DNA of 64,000 nt from Actinomycetota bacterium (GCA_029979265.1 JAPOHW010000008.1:62001-126000), one strand, 5' to 3'. Counted from the first letter of the stretch, positions 16,716-26,986 are shown. Notes: generated by a model not told the origin, from the letters alone. Numbers and translations: made by a program.

Positions 16716-16741
16716 CGCTGTGAATAGGGGAGTGGAACAAG

Positions 16742-18115
16742 GTGGACGAACTCGGGGATGCAGACGGTCTGTGGACGACATGTGCTGCCAGTATCCGAGC
16801 CCAAGTGAGCGATGCAGTCTGGCGAACAACGTTCAGTGGAGCGAAAGCGGTTGCCTTCGACGAACGTGAACTCGTGCTCGTCGTTCCGAACGGACTCCAA
16901 AAGGAGCGCATCGAAGGCAGATACCTGGGACTGGTACAGGACGCGATCGACGAGACAACCGACGATGTCTCGGTACGTGTCGAGATCGACACCGATTGGT
17001 CACAGATCGACATCGACCCGCCCGACGCGGCGCTGGGTTTGACGGCGCCGGACACCCTGTCCACTGCCGCTCCCAGTACGGGTCCCCCGACCCCGGGGGG
17101 ACAGGAAGAAAAGTTCACGTTCGAGCATTTCGTCATCGGTCCCAGCAACCGGTTCGCTCATGCTGCTGCGCTATCCGTCGCCGAAACCCCTGCCGCCAGT
17201 TACAACCCCCTCTTCATTCACGGTGACTCCGGGCTGGGCAAGACGCACCTGCTCCGAGGGATTGCGCATTACGTGGCGCATCACTATCCCGGCTACCGGG
17301 TTCGCTATGTCTCCACCGAGACGTTTCTGAACGAGTTCGTCGAAGCAATCCGAACAAACACGTTGCCAGCCTTCAAAAGGCGGTACCGCGACGTCGATGT
17401 GCTCCTGATCGACGACATCCAATTCATGGAAGGCAAGGACGGTCTTCAGGAAGAATTTTTCCACACCTTCAACGAACTTCACCAGAACGACAAGCAGATC
17501 GTCTTGTCGTCGGACCGAACCCCCGATGCGATGCCCACCCTGGAGGATCGCCTTCGAAGTCGTTTCAAGTGGGGCCTGATCACCGACATCCAGCGGCCGG
17601 ATCTCGAGACGCGTCTCGCCATCCTGTCGAAGAAGGCCGAATCGAAAACGATCAACATCCCCGACGAAGTGCTGTCGTTCATCGCCGAGAACATCACGGA
17701 CTCCATCCGTGAACTCGAAGGCGCCCTCATCAAAGTCACCGCATACGCAAACCTGACGCAACAGCCACTCACCACCGACTTGGCTGCGCTCGTACTCCGC
17801 GACCTCATCACGCTCGCCGCCAAACAACCCGTCACTGCAGAACGGATCATCACGCTCACCGCCGAGATGTTTAGCTTCGACATCGAACAGATCGTCGGCG
17901 GAAGCCGGCGCCGCCCACTGGTCGACGCGCGCCAAGTCGCCATGTACGTCACCCGCAACATGACCGATCTGTCCTTCCCCGACATCGGCAAGGAATTCGG
18001 CAACCGCGATCACACCACGGTCATGCATGCGTGTCGCAAGATCGAGGCGCGCATGGGTGAACGCCAACAAATCTTCGACAAAGTCACCGAACTGCAGCAA
18101 CGACTCAACGAGTGA
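16742..18115 (+). CDS. dnaA: Chromosomal replication initiator DnaA
   Basis: 457 residues from GTG 16742. Domain I spans about 1-80; a short linker follows; the AAA+ domain has Walker A GDSGLGKTHL near 161-170, Walker B VLLIDDIQF near 220-228 and sensor region LSSDRTPDAMPTLEDRLRSR. Domain IV carries the DnaA signature VDARQVAMYVTRNMTDLSFP and GNRDHTTVMHACRKI. Binds DnaA boxes on both sides of its gene and opens the origin. The linker (domain II) is short compared with Streptomyces. Confidence 0.98.
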   Translation: MDELGDADGLWTTCAASIRAQVSDAVWRTTFSGAKAVAFDERELVLVVPNGLQKERIEGRYLGLVQDAIDETTDDVSVRVEIDTDWSQIDIDPPDAALGLTAPDTLSTAAPSTGPPTPGGQEEKFTFEHFVIGPSNRFAHAAALSVAETPAASYNPLFIHGDSGLGKTHLLRGIAHYVAHHYPGYRVRYVSTETFLNEFVEAIRTNTLPAFKRRYRDVDVLLIDDIQFMEGKDGLQEEFFHTFNELHQNDKQIVLSSDRTPDAMPTLEDRLRSRFKWGLITDIQRPDLETRLAILSKKAESKTINIPDEVLSFIAENITDSIRELEGALIKVTAYANLTQQPLTTDLAALVLRDLITLAAKQPVTAERIITLTAEMFSFDIEQIVGGSRRRPLVDARQVAMYVTRNMTDLSFPDIGKEFGNRDHTTVMHACRKIEARMGERQQIFDKVTELQQRLNE

Positions 18116-18349
18116 GGCCTGTGCAACACCTTGGGGACACGAGGGGGACCTCGTCGGGAAACGCCGGGGACAACATCACCAGTTTCCCCTCCCATCGCGA
18201 ACTCCACCTCGAGGTTGTGCACGAACAGGAAGACACTGGGGACAGCACTTCCCTGGAATTCCAAACAAAAAACCCCACCATCCACAATCCACAAGCCCTA
18301 TGAACTTCTATTATCTGAGTTCCATCCAACCGGGAGAAGTAATCGCACC
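18116..18349. other. Probable oriC (dnaA-dnaN interval)
   Basis: In Actinobacteria oriC normally lies between dnaA and dnaN. This 234-base gap holds two overlapping DnaA-box-like sites, CCATCCACA (18278-18286) and CAATCCACA (18285-18293), and three copies of GGGGACA (18133-18139, 18166-18172, 18238-18244), whose complement TGTCCCC resembles the actinobacterial box TTGTCCACA. An A-rich tract (18262-18272) and the AT-rich TATGAACTTCTATTATCTGA (18299-18318) could be the unwinding element. Box number and quality are low for an actinobacterial origin, so more diverged boxes are likely. Confidence 0.65.
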
Positions 18350-19450
18350 ATGAGTCTGAGGTTCCGTTGTGAACGAGACACTCTCGTAGAGGCGCTCGGA
18401 GCTGCCGGCCGTGCCGTGACGACCCGTGGCGGCGCGCTTCCCGTACTGGCGGGTGTTCGGCTGGAACTGCTCGGGGATCACCTGACAGTCACCGGGAGCG
18501 ATCTCGACCTCACGATCACGGTCGATGTCGAGGTCGCCGGCGGTGACGATGGTGTCGCAGTGCTTCCGTCGAAACTGATTTCTGATGTGGTCCGGTCATT
18601 GCGCCCAGGAGCGGTCGATCTCTCGATCGAAGACGACGATGCTCGTGTCGTACAGTCGCCCGCCGAGTTTTCAATTCGGGTCATTCCCGCAGATGAGTTT
18701 CCCGAGCTCTCCGCAGCGGACGGTGACGCCGTCACTCTCGATGCCGGAGCGTTTTGTGCCGCAATTGATCAAGTCGAGAAAGCCGCCTCGAGCGATGATG
18801 CCCGACCGATTCTCACCGGCGTGTTGATGGCTGCTGAAGACCAGGGACTCCGACTCGTCTCGACGGATTCCTATCGGCTTTCGGTGCGAGATCTCGAGGG
18901 CACAGCGATTCTCGGAGAGGGCCAGAAAGTGCTGGTTCCCAGCCGGGCACTCAAAGAGCTGTCGCGGGTGGTGGGTGAAGCCGAAACGATCACGCTGCGC
19001 CTGGGTGAGCGAGATGCATCGTTCGATGTCGGCCCGGTGAGCATCACCACCCGATTGATCGAGGGTGACTTCCCGAACTATCGAGGGCTGATCCCGAGCA
19101 ATCATCCGAACACGCTCACGGTCAGCCGCGATGCCCTCCTCGATGCTGTGCGCCGGGTTCGGCTTCTGGCCCAAGAGTCCACACCTGTTCGGCTTGCAAT
19201 GTCGTCGACTGGTCTGGAGCTTGTCGCCGTTACCCAAGATGTGGGGCAGGCGCACGAATCGGTGGAGGCGACCTACCACGGTGAAGATCTGACCGTTGCG
19301 TTCAATCCGGAATATCTGATCGACGGCATCGAAGTAGCACCGGGTGACGAAATAACACTTGAAACGGTCGATGAGTTGAAGCCGGCCTTGCTCAAGTCAG
19401 CTGATGATCCGGCCTTTCTCTATCTGCTGATGCCAGTTCGGGTCAGCTGA
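18350..19450 (+). CDS. dnaN: DNA polymerase III beta subunit (sliding clamp)
   Basis: 366 residues with the three-fold repeated clamp fold. Start ATG 18350 behind GGGAGAAG; the family begins SLRFRCERDTLVEALGAAGR. The C terminus ends SADDPAFLYLLMPVRVS, the conserved 'YlimPmr(v/l)' end that lines the peptide-binding cleft. The frame is open further upstream across oriC but that part has no homology. Six bases separate its stop from recF. Confidence 0.97.
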   Translation: MSLRFRCERDTLVEALGAAGRAVTTRGGALPVLAGVRLELLGDHLTVTGSDLDLTITVDVEVAGGDDGVAVLPSKLISDVVRSLRPGAVDLSIEDDDARVVQSPAEFSIRVIPADEFPELSAADGDAVTLDAGAFCAAIDQVEKAASSDDARPILTGVLMAAEDQGLRLVSTDSYRLSVRDLEGTAILGEGQKVLVPSRALKELSRVVGEAETITLRLGERDASFDVGPVSITTRLIEGDFPNYRGLIPSNHPNTLTVSRDALLDAVRRVRLLAQESTPVRLAMSSTGLELVAVTQDVGQAHESVEATYHGEDLTVAFNPEYLIDGIEVAPGDEITLETVDELKPALLKSADDPAFLYLLMPVRVS

Positions 19451-19456
19451 GCCTCG

Positions 19457-20542
19457 GTGCAGATCCGGACGCTGTCGCTCGTCGACTGGCGGTCATACGA
19501 ACAGGCGAACGTGTCGTTTTGCGATGGACTCACCGCGATCATCGGCAAAAACGGACAGGGAAAGACCAATCTGATCGAAGCTATCGGATGGTTGGCAGGG
19601 CTCGGGAGCTTTCGCGGTGCAGTTGACGACGCATTGATCCGCGATGGAGCCGACAGTGCGGTGGCGCGTGCAACGGTCGAAGCCGACGACGGCCGAGAGC
19701 AATTGATCGAAGCAGCAGTCCAGCGAGCAGGACGAAACCGGGTGCAGGTCAATCGGCAGCGCCTCCAGCGGATGAGCGATCTCGCCAGCGTGTTGCACGC
19801 AACGGTGTTCTCGCCGGACGACCTCGAACTGGTGAAGGGTGGTCCGGCAGTGCGCAGGGGGTGGTTGGACGCCGCCGTTGCCGCCCGTAGGCCCAGCAAG
19901 AGCTCGCTCAGGAGTGATGTCGAACGGGTTCTGAAACAACGGAACGCATTGCTGCGGGGTGTACATGGGCGCCTCGATGCGGACGCTGCGTTCACTCTCG
20001 ATGTGTGGGACACCAAACTCGTGGAATTGGGCGAACGCCTGCTCGCAGCGAGAACCGACGTGCTGGCAGAGATGGCGGCGACGCTCGCAAGCGCCTATGA
20101 CGCTGTGTCGCGTGAATCGGCCGACGTCACTGCGGTCTATCAGTCGTCGTGGGAGGGATCGCTCGCTGATGCGCTCGTCCAGGCCCGCGACAGTGATCTT
20201 CGGCGAGGACTCACGACGGTGGGTCCTCACCGAGACGACGTGCTGTTGTGCATTGGTGGACTCCCGGCCAGGACACATGCATCGCAGGGCGAGCAGCGGT
20301 CGCTTGCGCTCGCGCTGCGGCTCGCAGCTGACGGCATTGTCCGAGCTGCCGGCATCGCTCAACCGGTGTTGCTGCTCGATGACGTGTTTTCGGAGCTGGA
20401 TCCGAATCGTGCTGCTGCGCTCCTCGAAGCCCTTCCCGCCGGGCAACACATTCTTACGACGGCGGCCGAACTTCCGCCGGGGGCTCAGCCCGACCAGGTG
20501 ATTCGCGTTCACCGTGGCGAAGTGACATCGGTCGGTCCATGA
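19457..20542 (+). CDS. recF: DNA replication and repair protein RecF
   Basis: 361 residues from GTG 19457. SMC-like ATPase that helps load RecA at gaps. Walker A GKNGQGKTN at 30-38, ABC signature SQGEQRSLALALRLA and Walker B QPVLLLDDVFSELDPNR are intact; the C-terminal QHILTTAAELPPGA follows the usual 'qvfiTtt' switch. ATGA overlap with the DUF721 gene. Confidence 0.97.
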   Translation: MQIRTLSLVDWRSYEQANVSFCDGLTAIIGKNGQGKTNLIEAIGWLAGLGSFRGAVDDALIRDGADSAVARATVEADDGREQLIEAAVQRAGRNRVQVNRQRLQRMSDLASVLHATVFSPDDLELVKGGPAVRRGWLDAAVAARRPSKSSLRSDVERVLKQRNALLRGVHGRLDADAAFTLDVWDTKLVELGERLLAARTDVLAEMAATLASAYDAVSRESADVTAVYQSSWEGSLADALVQARDSDLRRGLTTVGPHRDDVLLCIGGLPARTHASQGEQRSLALALRLAADGIVRAAGIAQPVLLLDDVFSELDPNRAAALLEALPAGQHILTTAAELPPGAQPDQVIRVHRGEVTSVGP

Positions 20543-20859
20543 CTCGACGAGACAGCGACCCACGTCCGATTGCAGCGAGTCTCGATCATCTCCTCGGGAA
20601 TATCGACGCGCCATCGGTGGATGTGCTCGACGGGATCTTCCGGGGCTGGAGTTCCATTGTTGGTCCTGACCTGGCCCGACACACGCGGCCCGCCATGATC
20701 GAGGGAGCGCGGCTGGTGGTCGCGGCTGACGATTCGGTGTGGGCCAACGAGTTCCGGTGGCTCGAGAAGCAGGTCCTCGAACGCCTGGCCGAGACAACCG
20801 GATCGGAGCGAATCACCAGCGTTCACGTCCGGGTTTCAGGGCCACCGAGACGGTCCTGA
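20539..20859 (+). CDS. DUF721 / DciA-like protein
   Basis: 106 residues in the recF-gyrB gap, as Rv0004. Contains the DUF721 core: IFRGWSSIVGPDLARHTRPA then LVVAADDSVWANEFRWLEKQ. DciA is the ancestral loader of the replicative helicase DnaB, so with DnaA, DnaN and RecF this completes an initiation gene set. Its ATG overlaps the recF TGA. Confidence 0.9.
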   Translation: MTRRDSDPRPIAASLDHLLGNIDAPSVDVLDGIFRGWSSIVGPDLARHTRPAMIEGARLVVAADDSVWANEFRWLEKQVLERLAETTGSERITSVHVRVSGPPRRS

Positions 20860-20922
20860 AAACCGGCTCTGCAGGCCGGAATCATGGGCCTCGTCTGACA
20901 CGAATCACACCCATGTAACTGG

Positions 20923-20948
20923 TAGAATGGAAGGACCGTGAACGGTCC
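20923..20948 (+). promoter_or_regulatory. gyrB promoter with inverted repeat at the transcription start
   Basis: An extended -10, TGG-TAGAAT (20920-20928), is followed at once by GGACCGT-GA-ACGGTCC (20933-20948), a perfect seven-pair hairpin overlapping the expected +1. The mRNA leader would be about 98 bases. The repeat could be an operator or a 5' hairpin stabilising gyrBA mRNA. Confidence 0.55.
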
Positions 20949-21032
20949 TCTCGACCAGCGCTCGACACAGGCGCCGAGAACCCCTGAAACCCTGGATTTT
21001 TCCTGCTCACAGAGGGATTTCGGAGACGAACC

Positions 21033-23090
21033 GTGAGCGACGACGATGACCGAGATCCCGCTGATCGATCATCTGATAAGGGACATGCAGCGGTTGGGCA
21101 GGAGTCCGCGTTGACCACCACTGAACCATCGTCGTACGGAGCACAGGACATCACCGTTCTCGAGGGTCTCGAAGCGGTCCGAAAACGACCGGGGATGTAC
21201 ATCGGATCGACTGGTCCGACGGGGTTGCACCATCTCGTGTGGGAAGTCGTCGACAACTCGGTGGACGAGGCGATGGCCGGTCACTGCACCCGTATCGACG
21301 TGTCGATTCTGGCTGACGGCTCGTGTGAGGTCAGCGACGACGGCCGCGGTATCCCGGTCGACAGGCACCCGAAATACGAAGATCTGTCCGCGGCCGAGGT
21401 GGTACTCACCGTTCTCCACGCCGGTGGCAAGTTCGGTGGTGAGGGCTACAAGGTCTCCGGTGGCCTGCACGGGGTCGGCATCTCTGTCGTCAATGCGCTG
21501 TCCCGCCGGGTCCAGGTCGAGATCGATCGCGACGGTGAGCGACACGCCATGGTGTTCGGCGATGGCGGCGAACTGCAGGAGCGCCTGGCGGTCATCGGTG
21601 CATCACCCCGCAGCGACGTCGGAGAGCCCCGCACCGGCACCACTGTTCGGTTTTGGCCAGATCCACTGATTTTCGACGAGATCGATTTTCGGTTCCAGAC
21701 GCTTGTCGAACGTTTCCAGATGATGGCGTTCCTCAACCGCGGACTCGAGATACGGGTGCGCGATCTCCGGGAGAGTGCCACCGTCGTCACCGACGATCCT
21801 GACGGATGGGTGACCTTCAAATACGACGGGGGCATCATCGACTTCGTTCGTCATGTGAACTCGTCCAAGGAAGCACTGTTCGCGGCGGTGGGCTATTTCT
21901 CGGGCACCGAGCAGATCGACAACAACCCACACGAGGTCGAGATTGCGTTCCAGTGGAACACCGGGTTCAACACCGACGGACTGCACAGTTTTGCCAACGG
22001 CATCGCCACGCTCGAAGGTGGTATGCACGAGCAGGGATTTCGTACTGCGGTCACCCGCACGGTGAACGCGTACGCCCGAGACAAAGGGCTGCTCAAAGAA
22101 AAAGACGACAACCTCACCGGTGAAGACATTCGGGAGGGACTCACTGCGATCATTTCGGCCCGTATCGGCGAACCCCAGTTCGAAGGTCAGACCAAATCCA
22201 AACTCGGAAACGTGTCGATGCGATCGCTCGTCGAGAAGGTCACCAACGAGCGAATGGCGGATTGGCTCGAGGAGCATCCGGGGGAGGGCAAGGCGATCGT
22301 CACAAAGGCAACGAACGCCGCTCGTGCCCGAGTCGCTGCCGCCGACGCTCGAAAGGCGATCCGATCGAAGTCCCTGCTCGATGGTGCTGGGATGCCCGAC
22401 AAACTCAAGGATTGTTCGGCCAAGGAACCCGAGCGGCGGGAACTCTTCATCGTCGAGGGGGACTCGGCCGGTGGTTCCGCCGTGCGGGCTCGAGATCCCG
22501 AAACCCAGGCGATCCTGCCGATTCGCGGCAAGATCCTGAACGTCGAACGAGCCCGTATCGACAAGATGCTGAAGAACAACGAGGTGCAGACCCTCATCAC
22601 GGCCATCGGAGCCGGATTTGCCGATGAGTTCGACATCACACAGGCTCGCTACCACAAGGTCATCTTGCTTGCCGACGCCGACGTCGACGGCAGCCACATT
22701 CGCACCCTGCTGCTGACCTTCTTCTTCCGTCAGATGCGTCCTCTGGTCGAGGCGGGCTACGTCTACATCGCCCAGCCACCCCTGTACAGCACGAAGGTTT
22801 CCAACAAAGAGACGGTGTACCTCAAAGACGACGTGGCCAAGGAGGCCTTCCTGGCTGAACGGCCCAATTACACCAAGGACTTCGCGCGTTTGAAGGGTTT
22901 GGGTGAAATGGACTGGGACGAGTTGCGCAACACCACGATGGACGTTGCAACTCGGTCGCTCTTGCAGGTGTCGGTCGAACAGGCCGCGATCGCCGATGAA
23001 ATCATGTCGATTCTCATGGGTGACGACGTCGAGCAGCGCAAGAACTTCATCGTCACCAACGCTCGCGAAGTTCGGAACTTGGACTTCTAG
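21033..23090 (+). CDS. gyrB: DNA gyrase subunit B
   Basis: 685 residues from GTG 21033. GHKL ATPase: EVVDNSVDEAMAG, DDGRGIPVD and GGLHGVGISVVNALS; TOPRIM domain: VEGDSAGGSA and ADADVDGSHIRTLLLTFF; the C-terminal GLGEMDWDELRNTTMD contacts GyrA. The first ~38 residues are an acidic extension with no homology. Introduces negative supercoils with GyrA, encoded 51 bases downstream. Confidence 0.98.
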   Translation: MSDDDDRDPADRSSDKGHAAVGQESALTTTEPSSYGAQDITVLEGLEAVRKRPGMYIGSTGPTGLHHLVWEVVDNSVDEAMAGHCTRIDVSILADGSCEVSDDGRGIPVDRHPKYEDLSAAEVVLTVLHAGGKFGGEGYKVSGGLHGVGISVVNALSRRVQVEIDRDGERHAMVFGDGGELQERLAVIGASPRSDVGEPRTGTTVRFWPDPLIFDEIDFRFQTLVERFQMMAFLNRGLEIRVRDLRESATVVTDDPDGWVTFKYDGGIIDFVRHVNSSKEALFAAVGYFSGTEQIDNNPHEVEIAFQWNTGFNTDGLHSFANGIATLEGGMHEQGFRTAVTRTVNAYARDKGLLKEKDDNLTGEDIREGLTAIISARIGEPQFEGQTKSKLGNVSMRSLVEKVTNERMADWLEEHPGEGKAIVTKATNAARARVAAADARKAIRSKSLLDGAGMPDKLKDCSAKEPERRELFIVEGDSAGGSAVRARDPETQAILPIRGKILNVERARIDKMLKNNEVQTLITAIGAGFADEFDITQARYHKVILLADADVDGSHIRTLLLTFFFRQMRPLVEAGYVYIAQPPLYSTKVSNKETVYLKDDVAKEAFLAERPNYTKDFARLKGLGEMDWDELRNTTMDVATRSLLQVSVEQAAIADEIMSILMGDDVEQRKNFIVTNAREVRNLDF

Positions 23091-23141
23091 TCGAGGTCTC
23101 ATCAACCGTCGACAGCGGCGCAGAGAGGTACACGCACAGAG

Positions 23142-25667
23142 ATGTCAGACACACCCGTCGAAGACACACAACCTGAAGACATCACGATCATCGAGATCCA
23201 AGAGGAGATGGAAAGCTCCTTTCTCGACTACGCAATGTCGGTCATCATCAGCCGCGCGCTTCCCGATGCTCGTGACGGCCTGAAACCGGTCCACCGCCGC
23301 ATCCTGTGGTCGATGTACGACCAGGGCTTTCGCCCTGATCGGGCCCATGTGAAATGTGCCCGTGTCACCGGCGACGTGATGGCACGCTTCCATCCTCACG
23401 GCGACAGTGCGATCTACGACGCACTGGCTCGGATGGCCCAACCCTTCTCCTTGCGCCATCCTCTGATCGACTTTCACGGAAACTACGGCTCTCCCGAAGA
23501 CCCTCCGGCTGCTGCTCGCTACACCGAATCCCGACTCGACCGTCTGGCGATGCAGATGCTGGCCGACATCGATGAAGACACGGTCGATTTCATCGACAAC
23601 TATTCGGGAGATTTCACCGAACCTGCGGTGCTGCCTGCCCGCTTTCCGAACCTGTTGGTCAACGGCAGTCAGGGCATTGCGGTGGGTATGGCCACCAACA
23701 TCCCACCCCACAATCTCAACGAGGTGTGTGCCGCCGTCACACACTTGCTCGCCAGTCCTGATGCGACAACAGATGAACTCATGGAGTTCGTCAAGGGACC
23801 CGACTTTCCGACCGGTGGTCAGATTCTCGGCCGCGTCGGCATCGAGTCGGCCTATCGAACCGGACGCGGTTCGGTGAAAATGCGAGCGTCGGTCGATGTG
23901 GTCGAGCGAGGCCAACGCCAAGCATTGGTGGTCACCGCCTTCCCGTACCAGGTGTCGGCAGGGGCTGTGGCCCGCAAGATCTCCGAGTTGGTCAACAGCC
24001 GCGAACTCGACGGGATCGCCGATGTCAATGACGAGTCCTCTGGCGATGACACGCGATTCGTGATCACCCTCAAACGCGATGCCAATCCGGAAGTGGTGCT
24101 GAACAATCTCTGGAAAGCGACGCCACTCCAGACGAGTTTCGGGGTGAACATGGTCGCTCTGGTTGGTGGCGTACCGCGCACACTCACGTTGCGCGACGCG
24201 TTGGTGGCCTACGTCGATCATCAGATCGAAGTCGTCACCCGCCGGTCGGAATATCGCCTGGATCAGGCCCAGAAGCGACTCCACATCGTCGAGGGGCTGT
24301 TGAATGCACTCGAGCTGATCGACGAGATCATCGCCACGATTCGATCGAGTGAAGATCGAGGAGCGGCCCGAGAAGCACTCATGGCCGGCATCGTTCCAGC
24401 GGCTGGGGGAACAGCCGTTGCCTTTTCCGAAGTGCAGGCCAACCACATCCTCGACATGCAACTCGGACGCTTGACCCGGCTTGGTCGCACGGACCTCGAG
24501 GAGGAGGCCGGGCAACTGCGTGAGACCATCGGTGAACTCGAGACCATCCTCGGTGACGACGCCAGGCTCCGCTCCGTCATCACCGAGGAACTCCAAGCGA
24601 TCGCCGACGACTTCGGGGAGGATCGGCGCTCGAGTCTCGAAATCGATCCAGGCGAGTTCAATATCGAGGACCTCATCGACGACGACCCGTTGGTGTTCAC
24701 GATGACGGCGACTGGCTATGTGAAGACCACACCGGCAGAGGAGTTCCGGTCACAGGGCCGTGGGGGTCGCGGTATCGCGGGGACCAAACTCAAAGACGAG
24801 GACACCGTCACCCATCTGATCCAGACCACCGCCCACAGCTATCTGTTGTTCTTCTCGACCCGTGGGCGGGTCTATCGCCTGAAGGCGCACGAGATACCGG
24901 TTGCGAGTCGAACGTCGCGAGGCACGGCGATCGTCAACCTGCTGCCGCTGCACGAAGGTGAAACGATTCAAGCGATCATCGACACTCGCGACTACGAGAC
25001 GAAGCGATACCTCTTCTTCGCGACGGCCAAGGGTCGAGTCAAGAAGACCCGCTTCAACGCCTACGACTCGTCGCTGCGCGCCGGCTTGATTGCGATCAAA
25101 CTGAACGACGACGACGAACTGGTGGAAGTCATCCCGACCAACGGTGTGTACGACATCCTGCTGTCGAGTCGTTTCGGTCAAACCATCCGGTTCAGAGAAG
25201 ATCAGGTCCGCGAAATGGGCCGCAATGCAGCGGGCGTCGTGGGTCTCAAATTCAAGAAGCCGAGCGATGCTGTGGTTGCGTGCGACATTGCGCGAGACGG
25301 CACCTCGTTGCTCCACATCACCGAACAGGGATTCGGCAAGCGGACCGACGTCGACGACTATCCGACAAAGGGTCGAGGTGGGATGGGTGTGGTCGGTATC
25401 AAGATCGTCGAGGGACGGGGGTCGGTTGTCGGCACACTTGTCGTGGAAGAAGACGACGAGATTCTGGCGGTCACTCGCAAGGGTGTTCTGATCCGAACCA
25501 CTGCAGCTGACATCTCCCGGCAGGGTCGCGCCGCGAGTGGTGTCAAGGTCATCACTCCCGACGCAGACGATTCGGTGGCCTCGATCGCGCTGGTCAGCAG
25601 CGCTGAGGATGCAATCGTCGATGCCGGTGGCGACGGGTCCGCGGAGGACGAGCCCACCACTGACTGA
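23142..25667 (+). CDS. gyrA: DNA gyrase subunit A
   Basis: 841 residues. Catalytic tyrosine Y127 in AARYTES; quinolone-resistance region [10 protein letters not shown] (84-93) keeps Ser89 and Asp93, the fluoroquinolone-sensitive residues. The C-terminal beta-pinwheel has the GyrA box as QGRGGRG near residue 536, so the enzyme can wrap DNA as true gyrase rather than Topo IV. An acidic tail ends the protein. No intein. Start ATG 23142. Confidence 0.98.
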   Translation: MSDTPVEDTQPEDITIIEIQEEMESSFLDYAMSVIISRALPDARDGLKPVHRRILWSMYDQGFRPDRAHVKCARVTGDVMARFHPHGDSAIYDALARMAQPFSLRHPLIDFHGNYGSPEDPPAAARYTESRLDRLAMQMLADIDEDTVDFIDNYSGDFTEPAVLPARFPNLLVNGSQGIAVGMATNIPPHNLNEVCAAVTHLLASPDATTDELMEFVKGPDFPTGGQILGRVGIESAYRTGRGSVKMRASVDVVERGQRQALVVTAFPYQVSAGAVARKISELVNSRELDGIADVNDESSGDDTRFVITLKRDANPEVVLNNLWKATPLQTSFGVNMVALVGGVPRTLTLRDALVAYVDHQIEVVTRRSEYRLDQAQKRLHIVEGLLNALELIDEIIATIRSSEDRGAAREALMAGIVPAAGGTAVAFSEVQANHILDMQLGRLTRLGRTDLEEEAGQLRETIGELETILGDDARLRSVITEELQAIADDFGEDRRSSLEIDPGEFNIEDLIDDDPLVFTMTATGYVKTTPAEEFRSQGRGGRGIAGTKLKDEDTVTHLIQTTAHSYLLFFSTRGRVYRLKAHEIPVASRTSRGTAIVNLLPLHEGETIQAIIDTRDYETKRYLFFATAKGRVKKTRFNAYDSSLRAGLIAIKLNDDDELVEVIPTNGVYDILLSSRFGQTIRFREDQVREMGRNAAGVVGLKFKKPSDAVVACDIARDGTSLLHITEQGFGKRTDVDDYPTKGRGGMGVVGIKIVEGRGSVVGTLVVEEDDEILAVTRKGVLIRTTAADISRQGRAASGVKVITPDADDSVASIALVSSAEDAIVDAGGDGSAEDEPTTD

Positions 25668-25730
25668 CCGGCGTCATCGCCGCATCTCACTTTCCCCTCG
25701 ATGCAACCGGCGTGAGCCGGAGGATGGAGA

Positions 25731-26063
25731 GTGGAGATGGGCCGCGTGTGTTGGCACGGGGAGGCTGGGCAAGCACTGCCGTGGATGATGGTGCTCTGGA
25801 TGATCGGGTTGAGTCTGATCGTTGTGTTGGTCCGGATCGCACCAGTACTCGACGATGCAGCTCGGGCCCGAACGGCAGCCGATGCGGCGGCGCTGGCCGG
25901 CGCCGCCGCTGGCGAGCAAGAAGCGCGAACGATCGCCAGTGCCAATGGTGCCGAATTGCTCGAGTACCGACAGGTGGGGTCGACCGTCACGGTTCTGGTG
26001 CTCGTGGGCGACGTGAGGGCGCGTGCTCGTGCAGTTGCGGTGGTGCGTTGGGTGCCGAGCTGA
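25731..26063 (+). CDS. TadE/TadG-like small secreted pilus-type protein
   Basis: 110 residues. GEAGQALPWMMVLWMIGLSL, then VRIAPVLDDAARARTAADAAALAGAA is the pattern of Flp pilus TadE/TadG-like pseudopilins: a short basic N terminus, Gly-Gln before a ~20-residue hydrophobic helix, then 'AR(T)AADAAALA'. In Mycobacterium a similar gene is Rv3654c. GTG 25731 has an ideal GGAGG seven bases upstream (25719-25723); ATG 25737 is the alternative. No other tad genes are in the window, so it may act alone or with genes elsewhere. Confidence 0.7.
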   Translation: MEMGRVCWHGEAGQALPWMMVLWMIGLSLIVVLVRIAPVLDDAARARTAADAAALAGAAAGEQEARTIASANGAELLEYRQVGSTVTVLVLVGDVRARARAVAVVRWVPS

Positions 26064-26078
26064 GGTCAAACTGGCGGT

Positions 26079-26945
26079 GTGCCGCACACCTTCACCGAGG
26101 TCATCCCGATTTCGCTGTTCGCGAAGGGCGGGTTTCGCTGGCGCCTCGCGACGCGAGGGTTGGCCCCCGAGGGGTGGCTGCAGTTCGACGATGCGTACCG
26201 TACGTACCTTGCCGAGAAGCACCGGGTGTTGCGTGCGCATCGAGCCGATGCGCTGGCGTTCGTTCCCGGATCAGAGGAGCCTGCGGCCGAAATCGCCGAT
26301 CTCGTCGCAGCTGAACTCACCGAGCGGGAACTTCCGCTGCCTCCCGATCGTGCTGCACAGCACCCACTCGAGTGGTCGGCGCGCGGTGTTCAGGAGGACC
26401 TCTGTCTCCTCGAGCGCGGTGCAGCGGGGTGGCGGCTGACCGCAGCGGCGGTGTGTTTCCCCACTCGCTGGAGCCCCGCCGACAAGATTGGTCTCGGGCT
26501 GAGAGCCATTCACGATCCAGTCCCTCGCTACGAGGACATTGCGGATACCGTCGACCGATTTTTCGATCGTCTTCGGCCCGGTTCGTTGGTGTGGCGCCCC
26601 AATTGGTCACTGGTTGGCGACGATCGCCTCCGGCTCCCGGTGGAGGATCGCCAAGCTCCCACCGCGGTGCTCGACCCGATCGATGAACTTTGGATGCGGG
26701 TCGAGCGTCAGACCATCCGACGTCTGGTCGACCATCCTGACGCTGCAGTCTTCACGATCCGAGTGCACCGCTGGCCATTGATCGATGTGCTGGACAGTGT
26801 CGATGCCGGGTTGGAGGAGGAGTTGCGCACCATGCCGATCGACGTTGCTGCCTACAAGAACATCGATGAGTGGCGTGGCCATCTCGCCACCGTGCTCGAG
26901 AACCGCTCCAGAGCAGAGCGAAGGGCGGAGCGAAGAGCAGAGTGA
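26079..26945 (+). CDS. DUF3445 (heme-dependent oxidative N-demethylase-like) protein
   Basis: 288 residues from GTG 26079. Signatures of DUF3445: TAAAVCFPTRWSPADKIGL, LRAIHDPVPRYE, LVWRPNWSLVGDDRL and RVERQTIRRLVDHPDAAVFT. In characterised relatives the family includes the alpha subunit of a heme-dependent oxidative N-demethylase. The C terminus ends in an ERRAERRAE repeat encoded by tandem GAGCGAAG-like units at 26909-26942, likely slippage-derived. Lies between gyrA and the DUF3566 gene. Confidence 0.82.
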   Translation: MPHTFTEVIPISLFAKGGFRWRLATRGLAPEGWLQFDDAYRTYLAEKHRVLRAHRADALAFVPGSEEPAAEIADLVAAELTERELPLPPDRAAQHPLEWSARGVQEDLCLLERGAAGWRLTAAAVCFPTRWSPADKIGLGLRAIHDPVPRYEDIADTVDRFFDRLRPGSLVWRPNWSLVGDDRLRLPVEDRQAPTAVLDPIDELWMRVERQTIRRLVDHPDAAVFTIRVHRWPLIDVLDSVDAGLEEELRTMPIDVAAYKNIDEWRGHLATVLENRSRAERRAERRAE

Positions 26946-26986
26946 AAAGGGCGCGGCGGTCCCATCCCGTACACTCCTGACAGTCC

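Larger units (their letters stand above)
16290..16741. other. rpmH-dnaA intergenic region (origin-proximal control region)
   Basis: 452 bases without a gene. It holds the divergent promoters of rpmH and dnaA, a T6-loop inverted repeat, and an inverted pair of DnaA boxes just before dnaA. Short AT-rich tracts occur around 16487-16515. No small gene with a ribosome site is visible. Confidence 0.7.

Noticed and set aside
26905-26945. Short tandem repeat as a mobile-element footprint
   Set aside because: The GAGCGAAG-like units simply encode an ERRAERRAE tail; no inverted ends or target duplication.
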